Assembly: GCA_964547995.1 (NCBI GenBank)
Contig: CAZJRB010000039.1
Span: forward strand, 1-55,852
Direction: 5' to 3'
Source of the DNA: CAZJRB01 sp964547995
Lineage (GTDB): Bacteria > Planctomycetota > Planctomycetia > Pirellulales > Thermoguttaceae
Length of the DNA: 55,852 nucleotides
The position numbers and the translations under genes are program-made. The notes under the pieces were generated by a model that had not been told where the DNA came from, made no database searches, and saw only the letters and a program-made list of their open reading frames with translations. This document shows, in pieces, positions 50,297-55,852 of this stretch. Every line of letters starts with the position of its first letter. Positions within the stretch are counted from its first letter, which is position 1.

Positions 50297-50728
50297 GGTT
50301 TCCGTCTCCTCCATGGAAAAGTGGAATCTGGTTATTATGCCGCCTTCGGCACGGATTGCAATGCGTTCCGCTGTGCTGATCCACCGGTTTTTCGTTGCGG
50401 TGTGGCTTGCTCCCATCGCTGGCGGCCACCTACCGTTCGCGAACCCACCCAACCCGCTGCCTGGTAACAGATTCGTTGGGATAACGCCAACCTTTTTCTC
50501 GGGATGTCTCGTCCGAAGCCGGGTCATTGGCTTACAGTTCGGGCATTCGTTCGTTCCCGGCAGTTTCATGGTGCGGGGCGATACTACCATCCGCGGTGCG
50601 GAGCAAGATTCTTGACAGCACAAACAGCTTCGTGGAAAATGCCGTCTACACCGTTCAGCGGACGACTGCCTCAAGATGGTTCCGAGACCCTTGAACGGTT
50701 GCGATAATGGAGAGAGAAGGTGCATGTT
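50297..50728. other. 432-bp divergent intergenic region
   Basis: Between guaB (minus) and the metallopeptidase-like gene (plus). A candidate plus-strand promoter is TTGACA (50612-50617), 17 bases, GAAAAT (50635-50640), about 90 bases before the ATG at 50729; only the -35 is convincing. Open frames across the gap on both strands look non-coding. No repeat noted. Confidence 0.4.
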
Positions 50729-52393
50729 ATGGTTTGGTGCATGTATTGTGGGAAGAGAAATTTGTGCGTGCTAACCGTTGCTGTACTGATGAGCTTCTGT
50801 GGCGCCGGCGGACAAGCAACGAACGCAGCGGAACAACCAAAAGTGACGGCTCCACCCGAATCACGTAAGATCCCTTCGTTCTACAAAAAGCACGTCGATT
50901 GCGGAGGGCTGCCGATAGTCAGTTCCGACAAGGTTTCGGACGCCGCTTTGTTCGAGGCCGCCAAGCTGGTTGACAAAATGCTGGCCGGGCGCCCGGATAT
51001 TCGAAAAGCGATGATAGAAAAAGGCGGGCGCGTCATGATCGTCGGCGCAAAAGAGGGGATCACCGACCTCCCGGAATACGCGTGGATGAAGCCGAAGGAA
51101 TTCTGGAACAAGCGATCGCGGGGTTTCGGGGGGAGCTACGGGAAGATTCATACCAGCGTGGCAGAGGAAAATCTGCTTTGCCTTCCGGAAGACACCTACG
51201 AGGAAGAGAACATCATCATCCACGAGTTTGGCCATACCATGCACGAAACGCTCAACCTCATGGACAAAGACAGGAAGTTTGACAAGAAGTTGAAGGAGAT
51301 CTATGAGAAGGCCCTTGCGAAGAAACTGTGGCATTGTCCTTATAAGGAAATGTACGCAGCGGTGAACTACAGGGAGTACTGGGCCGAGGGCGTGCAGGAC
51401 TATTTCGATGCCAACAACCAGAACAACTGCAAGCACAATCACGTCAATACGCGAGAGGAGCTGAAGGCGTACGACCCGGACCTGGCCCAACTGATTGAGG
51501 AAACATTCCGCCTTACGGACAAGACCGATTGGCGATACGAGCCGCTTGTGCGGCGGCCCCAAGTTACTCCGCCGGCGGAATCGCTCCAATGCGATCCCTT
51601 CTATAAGAAGGAGGTCTGGGCACGGGGGCTGCCGGTTCTCAGTTCCGCGGGGGTTTCGGATGCCGCGCTGTTGGAAGCAAACCATATTGCCAGGCACGTG
51701 TTTGCTTACCGGCACGACGTTTTTTCGGATATGATCGACGGCGGCCTGCGCCTTGTGGTGGTCGGCGAAAAGGAGAAGATCGCAGACATCCCGGAGTACA
51801 AAGGTCCGGATGCGGCCGGCGGCAAGCCACTTCGGGTTCTCGCATGCACGCCGGAGCGAAAGATGGTTGCCTGCGGCGAGGAGAACCTGTTGAACCGCGC
51901 CGGCGATCCCCATGCCGGCGAAAGTATCCTGGTCCGGGAGCTTGCCCGCGCCCTTCATGTCATGACGGGACACAGGCCCGTCGACGAAGAATTGGAGAAA
52001 GCGCTGGAAGCGTACAAAACCGTCGACCGCAAGCGACGCTCCTCAGTCCGCATATTGAGGTCCAAAATTGGAGTCAAACCAATCGACAAGCGTTTTGACG
52101 ACAAGTTAAAGCAGCTTTACAAAAACGCCCTGGGAAAAGGGCTTTGGAAAGACACGCTCGCGGCCAGCAACCACGAGGAGTACTGGGCCGAGGGCGTTCA
52201 GTCATGGTTCGATGCCAACCTCCAGGACTGCGCCGGGCACAACCAGGTGAATACGCGGGAAGAGCTGGAAAAGTACGACCCGGATTTGGCCAAGCTGATT
52301 GCCGAAGTGTTCTGTCACACCGACCGCGTTGATTGGCGCTATCGGCTGCCAGGCAAACGAAATGCCGAAAACAGGCCAGGGCAAGAACGGTAG
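50729..52393 (+). CDS. Exported tandem zinc-metallopeptidase-like protein
   Basis: 554 residues from ATG 50729, with GAGAGAAGG about 9 bases upstream. Signal peptide (NLCVLTVAVLMSFCGAGGQA). Two copies of one ~250-residue domain: each has FYKK.V...GLP(I/V)(V/L)SS, a (I/V)VGxKExI segment, EYWAEGVQxxFDAN and REELxxYDPDLAxLI. Copy 1 has a gluzincin-like site, HEFGHTMHE (165-173), with the Glu of EYWAEG as probable third ligand. Copy 2 has RELARALH where HEFGHTMH is expected, so it should not bind zinc. Substrate unknown. A REP hairpin overlaps the stop codon. Confidence 0.8.
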   Translation: MVWCMYCGKRNLCVLTVAVLMSFCGAGGQATNAAEQPKVTAPPESRKIPSFYKKHVDCGGLPIVSSDKVSDAALFEAAKLVDKMLAGRPDIRKAMIEKGGRVMIVGAKEGITDLPEYAWMKPKEFWNKRSRGFGGSYGKIHTSVAEENLLCLPEDTYEEENIIIHEFGHTMHETLNLMDKDRKFDKKLKEIYEKALAKKLWHCPYKEMYAAVNYREYWAEGVQDYFDANNQNNCKHNHVNTREELKAYDPDLAQLIEETFRLTDKTDWRYEPLVRRPQVTPPAESLQCDPFYKKEVWARGLPVLSSAGVSDAALLEANHIARHVFAYRHDVFSDMIDGGLRLVVVGEKEKIADIPEYKGPDAAGGKPLRVLACTPERKMVACGEENLLNRAGDPHAGESILVRELARALHVMTGHRPVDEELEKALEAYKTVDRKRRSSVRILRSKIGVKPIDKRFDDKLKQLYKNALGKGLWKDTLAASNHEEYWAEGVQSWFDANLQDCAGHNQVNTREELEKYDPDLAKLIAEVFCHTDRVDWRYRLPGKRNAENRPGQER

Positions 52394-52416
52394 TAGCCAC
52401 GGTCGCCAGACCGTGG
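52390..52416 (+). repeat. Single REP-like hairpin with 5' GTAG
   Basis: Perfect 8-bp stem CCACGGTC-GCCA-GACCGTGG (52397-52416) directly after GTAG (52393-52396; another GTAG at 52390). The first GTAG includes the TAG stop of the metallopeptidase-like gene. Confidence 0.65.
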
Positions 52417-52464
52417 ACGGCTGCTGAAGTTATTCTTGAATCGTCCATGAGAGGATGCTGTGAG

Positions 52465-54303
52465 ATGAACCTAAGAAACCTGGCGTTGTGTGGACTGGTG
52501 TTTGTGGCGGCGGCGACGGCGTTTGCACAGAAGCCGCCCGAGGGCATGGTGCTGATACCCGGCGGAACCAACAGCGGCACCAATCCTCTTGCCGAAGGGG
52601 AAATCTATTCAGACGGATATCCGGAAAAGTACGACCTGAAGGTGTCGTCCTTCTACATGGACAAGTACGAGGTGACCAAGGCGCAGTGGGACGAGGTCGC
52701 TTCGTGGGCCAAGGACCATGGCTACGACATCGGCCCCGACAGCGCTTCCGGCAAGGCCGACGACCATCCCGTTTACATGGTCTCATGGTACGAAGCCGTG
52801 AAGTGGTGCAACGCGCGGAGCCAGAAAGAGGGCCTGAAACCGGCGTATTACACGTCGCCGACGAGGAAGACCGTCTACAAGAAGGGCGAGCTGAATATCG
52901 AGGACGACTGCGTCGACTGGAGCACCGGCTACCGCCTGCCGACAACCGACGAGTGGGAATACGCCGCGCGGGGCGGACTGTCCGGCAAGCGTTTTTCGTG
53001 GGGGGATACGATCAGTCATGACAAGGCGAACTACTGCGCCTATATCAAACCCGAGTACGATGAAAGCGGCGGAACGCGGTATCATCCGAAATACGCAACA
53101 AAAAACGCATCGCCCTTCACCAGTCCGGTCGGATCGTTCGAGGAAGGGAAGAGCGCCTACGGTGTGTACGACACGGCCGGCAATTTGCAAGAGTGGTGCT
53201 GGAGCTGGCACCCCAAGTGGCCCGGCTCGCACCGCGTAATTCGCGGCAGCAGTTGGGATCTGCACACCGCCAACTGCAGGGTTGGTTTTTCGCTCAGCTA
53301 TCTGCCGGGCAGCAGCTACTACTCAACGGGCTTCCGGACTTGCAAGTCCATTGCTCAAGAGGGAGCGAAAGTCGCCGAGGCGGCGACGGAGGAACCACCG
53401 GAGTCGAAACCGGCCTCCCCGGGCGCCCTCACAATTGCCGTGGTCGACGCCGACGGCAAGACCGTCGCCGAATCGACCACCGGCACCTTGGAAGTCGACC
53501 GCAAGTATGTCAAAGGCGACCGGATCGTCGTAACCGGCGCCGAGAACATGGCCGTCCGCGTCGACCCGCGCATGCTCGAGGCGATCATCTATTCTCCCAA
53601 GAAGAAGATAACTTATCCGATCCCATCGTGGGCACAGGGCGCGTACGGCAGCAACCCCACGAAATATACTCCCTATCCACGCCGGCCGGCGCCACAGGCC
53701 TTCCTGGGCGAGAAGCACGTTATCACCGCGCGGATTCCCACCGAAAAGGAGGTCTACTCCTACCGCAACGTCGCGTGCAACACGATGGACAAGCGGGACC
53801 GGCGCGATCCGGAGACGGATGCCGGCGGCAGAGAGTGGCCGGAGAAGATTGCCGACGACATGTATCCGCACGCCTGTTCCAACAGCGAATGGCGTCACTC
53901 CTGCATCTATGCCGCACGAAACGCCATTGACGGGCACGTCGACAGCACCGGCAACCATCACGGTTGGCCCAGGCAGAATTGGGGACCCTACGGTAATGCC
54001 GGAGGTGAAGCTCGCCCCGGTGCGGCGTTGAAGGTCGACTTCGGCCGCCCTGTCGAGATCGACAAACTGGCCGTCGTCGTTCGCTACAACCCCTACCAGA
54101 ACAACCACTGGAAGGAGGCGACGGTCCGGTTTTCGGACGGGTCCGAGGTCAAGATCAATCCGAAATACAACGGCGAGCGGCAGGCGTTCCCCATCGAGAA
54201 ACGCACCGTCAAGTGGATGAAGTTTACCAAGCTGATCGATCGGAGGGAGGGCGGGTACGCCGCTTTCGCCGAGGTCGAAGCCTGGGGCAAGCCGGTCCGC
54301 TGA
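52465..54303 (+). CDS. Exported FGE-sulfatase-domain protein with discoidin-like C-terminus
   Basis: 612 residues from ATG 52465 (GTGAG just upstream). Signal peptide (NLALCGLVFVAAATAFAQ). The FGE-sulfatase (C-type-lectin-like) domain has EGMVLIPGGTNSG, YEVTKAQWDEV, GYRLPTTDEWEYAARGG, GVYDTAGNLQEWCWSW and RVIRGSSWDLHTANCR...TGFRTC. A middle beta region carries a hydrophobic-poor linker. The C-terminal ~150 residues look like an F5/8-type C (discoidin) domain (ARNAIDGHVDSTGNHHGWPR, ALKVDFGRPVEIDKLAVVVR, HWKEATVRFSDGSEVKINPK). Both ends suggest sugar or surface binding. Convergent with the alpha-galactosidase gene. Confidence 0.88.
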   Translation: MNLRNLALCGLVFVAAATAFAQKPPEGMVLIPGGTNSGTNPLAEGEIYSDGYPEKYDLKVSSFYMDKYEVTKAQWDEVASWAKDHGYDIGPDSASGKADDHPVYMVSWYEAVKWCNARSQKEGLKPAYYTSPTRKTVYKKGELNIEDDCVDWSTGYRLPTTDEWEYAARGGLSGKRFSWGDTISHDKANYCAYIKPEYDESGGTRYHPKYATKNASPFTSPVGSFEEGKSAYGVYDTAGNLQEWCWSWHPKWPGSHRVIRGSSWDLHTANCRVGFSLSYLPGSSYYSTGFRTCKSIAQEGAKVAEAATEEPPESKPASPGALTIAVVDADGKTVAESTTGTLEVDRKYVKGDRIVVTGAENMAVRVDPRMLEAIIYSPKKKITYPIPSWAQGAYGSNPTKYTPYPRRPAPQAFLGEKHVITARIPTEKEVYSYRNVACNTMDKRDRRDPETDAGGREWPEKIADDMYPHACSNSEWRHSCIYAARNAIDGHVDSTGNHHGWPRQNWGPYGNAGGEARPGAALKVDFGRPVEIDKLAVVVRYNPYQNNHWKEATVRFSDGSEVKINPKYNGERQAFPIEKRTVKWMKFTKLIDRREGGYAAFAEVEAWGKPVR

Positions 54304-54348
54304 CACCACGCCCGTCGCGTTGAGGTCTTTGCCGGCCGGTGCATGCGC

Positions 54349-55852
54349 CTATTGTCGGGCTGCCGCCACGGCCGCCCTGGTAAACGCCAATTTCCAGTTT
54401 ACCGTTTTGGTTTCCGACGGGGTGATCCGGACCGTAACCGCACGGCCCAGGTCGTCGGTTTGGACCTTCTTGCCGTCGGCCTCGGCGGTCTTCAAACGAA
54501 AACCTTCGGGCAGATGGACCGTCAGCACGTACGGGTCGTCGATGACCACCTTACTTTTGCCGGAGAGGACGTTGGCGCTGGGGTCCCATTTCTCGTCGAG
54601 CAGGCTCACACCGCCCTGGGAGAGGTGCCGTGTGGTCGAGATGACCCATGGGTGCTCGCGTGCCTCGCGGATGGCGAAGACGTCCATTCCGGTGTTTTCG
54701 TCCATCGCGGGAGCAGTGAACGAACCCTTGAATTTGCCGAGGAACTTCTGGTTCCAGAATTCGAAGACCAGGTACTCGCGGTCGGCCGGGAGGCCCAGGT
54801 CCGCGAATTTGACCTCCTGCTCCGGCGCGCCCTTCAACTCCCACAAGCGTTTCTTCTCCTGTTGAGTCTGTTCTCCCCACTGGATCCGCGCCAACACCGA
54901 CCAGTGGTCGAAGGGCCGGTCGATCTCCTGCAGCCACCAAGGAGCCGTTTGACGGCCGCAACTGTAGAGCTGCCCGGGAACGGTGAACAGCACGGGCGCA
55001 CTGCGCTTCATACCCTCGATGTTCCCGTCGTCCTGATAGACCTCCACCTTATCGCTGAGCATGAGCACGGCGCCAGCCATGGTGCAAATGGCCGGCCGAA
55101 TGACCGTTCGCGCCGGAACCGGCTCGTTGCGGCCGAAGACCGGCATCATGGCATCCTCATCCATAAGCCACATCCCCATGACATCGCAGTGGTCGGGATC
55201 GCCCCGCCAGACCACGCCTTCCAACTCGTTATACTGTGCCAATGTGCGAGGTTGGAAGCCGTCGTTGCTCAGCCGACCGCCGTCCACCAAGCCAATCACG
55301 TGCCGGGCGTTCCCGACGGTGTGGCAAGCGAGTATGTAGATCTCCGGTCCCAATTCCTCGCGGGCAACAATGTCCCACTTGCGCAGCGACTCCTCCGGTG
55401 TCGTGGGGTGCTTCTTAAAGAAGTCTTCGCATTCCTTGTTTTGGTATGCACGAAGCAGGTCCCCGGTCCCGTCGATCTTCACGTAGTCCCAGCCCTGCTC
55501 CTTCAGCGCACTATAGAGTTTGCGGACCATGTTATCGACCGCTTCCTCATTGGTCGTGTTGAGCACGTAGAATCCGCGGTGCGTGAAGAGCGAACCGTCA
55601 GGTTTCCGCACGAACCAGTCGGGGTGTTCCTCCCCGATCTTCTTCACGTGCGGGTCGCTGGGACGGTGGATGCGGTGCACCCAGATTCCGGGCTTCATCC
55701 CGGCTTTGCGGATGGCCTCGATGGCGTACTTCCAGCCGCCAGGGTATTTCTTCTCGTTCCAAGTCAACCAGTTTTGAGGACAACTGCCGTTGCCGATCTG
55801 GTAGCAGTTGTCGAACTGCATGTAGTCATAGCCGAAGTCGGGAAGGTGCTTC
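54349..55852 (-). CDS. Alpha-galactosidase-like glycoside hydrolase, GH36/GH27 type (5' partial)
   Basis: The frame runs off the right edge, so the N-terminus is missing; about 500 residues are visible. The (beta/alpha)8 barrel shows YDYMQFDNCYQIG, AIRKAGMKPGIWVHRIHRPS, GWDYVKIDGTGDLLRAY (probable nucleophile Asp in VKID) and GGRLSNDGFQPRTLAQYNEL (a possible acid/base Asp). The last ~150 residues form a beta C-domain. It probably cleaves alpha-galactosides or related sugars. Substrate and export cannot be judged without the N-terminus. Its neighbour binds surfaces or sugars by family, so a shared polysaccharide role is possible. Confidence 0.85.
   Translation of the reverse strand, partial: KHLPDFGYDYMQFDNCYQIGNGSCPQNWLTWNEKKYPGGWKYAIEAIRKAGMKPGIWVHRIHRPSDPHVKKIGEEHPDWFVRKPDGSLFTHRGFYVLNTTNEEAVDNMVRKLYSALKEQGWDYVKIDGTGDLLRAYQNKECEDFFKKHPTTPEESLRKWDIVAREELGPEIYILACHTVGNARHVIGLVDGGRLSNDGFQPRTLAQYNELEGVVWRGDPDHCDVMGMWLMDEDAMMPVFGRNEPVPARTVIRPAICTMAGAVLMLSDKVEVYQDDGNIEGMKRSAPVLFTVPGQLYSCGRQTAPWWLQEIDRPFDHWSVLARIQWGEQTQQEKKRLWELKGAPEQEVKFADLGLPADREYLVFEFWNQKFLGKFKGSFTAPAMDENTGMDVFAIREAREHPWVISTTRHLSQGGVSLLDEKWDPSANVLSGKSKVVIDDPYVLTVHLPEGFRLKTAEADGKKVQTDDLGRAVTVRITPSETKTVNWKLAFTRAAVAAARQ

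Noticed and set aside
50295..50615. 106-codon plus-strand open frame upstream of the peptidase gene
   Set aside because: Overlaps the guaB leader, has no ribosome-binding site or recognisable content, and codon choice looks non-coding.
53238..53350. Second FGE-sulfatase gene end as another DGR variable region
   Set aside because: Although it has the same fold motif (RGSSW...NCR...TGFRTC), I see no matching AAC-rich template or constant 3' flank like that at 1110-1133; similarity is explained by the shared fold.

Overview
The window reads as a piece of a planctomycete chromosome, most likely a Pirellulales-type lineage. This is inferred from gene content: many large exported proteins, PQQ-type beta-propellers, formylglycine-generating-enzyme (FGE)-sulfatase-fold proteins, a Pkn-type kinase with a C-terminal membrane anchor, MoxR/Bat genes, and a small exported protein of a planctomycete-type family. 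GC content is high, and intergenic spaces carry hairpin repeats. Housekeeping anchors are alaS, tRNA-Phe, maf, an RluA-type pseudouridine synthase, an HU-like protein and guaB.

Layout. (1) 1-2.5 kb: the 3' end of an FGE-sulfatase-fold gene whose last ~100 bases look like the variable region (VR) of a diversity-generating retroelement (DGR). It is followed by a DUF5678-like gene, a retropepsin-like aspartic protease gene, and an AAC-rich 107-bp block that aligns to the VR without gaps and looks like a template region (TR). No reverse transcriptase is visible. (2) 2.5-5.5 kb: alaS and tRNA-Phe on the minus strand. (3) 5.7-18.5 kb, plus strand: an exported prenyltransferase/squalene-cyclase-fold protein, a membrane-anchored protein, ExbB/TolQ, two ExbD/TolR, a TPR/PQQ-propeller membrane protein, a TPR plus SBP_bac_5 protein and an exported unknown. 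(4) 18.5-22 kb: kinase, RluA-like, Maf and HU-like genes. (5) 22.0-22.9 kb: a long structured intergenic region. (6) 22.9-47.6 kb, plus strand: a very large run of thirteen genes starting with a giant PQQ/TPR protein and a second squalene-cyclase-fold protein. Next come MoxR, DUF58, BatA-like/VWA, VWA, DUF4175-like, a KGEG-repeat coiled-coil protein, an exported helical protein and an NPCBM-domain protein, then three consecutive HtrA-like proteins and a small membrane protein. Only the first HtrA keeps a catalytic triad. (7) 47.7-55.8 kb: a terminator, an exported planctomycete-type protein, guaB, a duplicated zinc-peptidase-like protein, an FGE-sulfatase plus discoidin-like protein, and a GH36/GH27-like alpha-galactosidase that runs off the right edge.

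The main points of interest are the DGR-like VR/TR pair with no reverse transcriptase, a set of REPIN-like paired hairpins, and enzymes sitting next to dead copies of themselves. Two REPINs reach into coding sequence, and three hairpins have GTAG directly or nearly directly 5' of the stem. The dead copies are the HtrA trio and the tandem metallopeptidase. Clusters 3 and 6 each pair a squalene-cyclase-fold exported protein with a PQQ propeller, suggesting two versions of one envelope module.

All calls come from reading the sequence by eye. No database search, folding calculation or alignment program was run.
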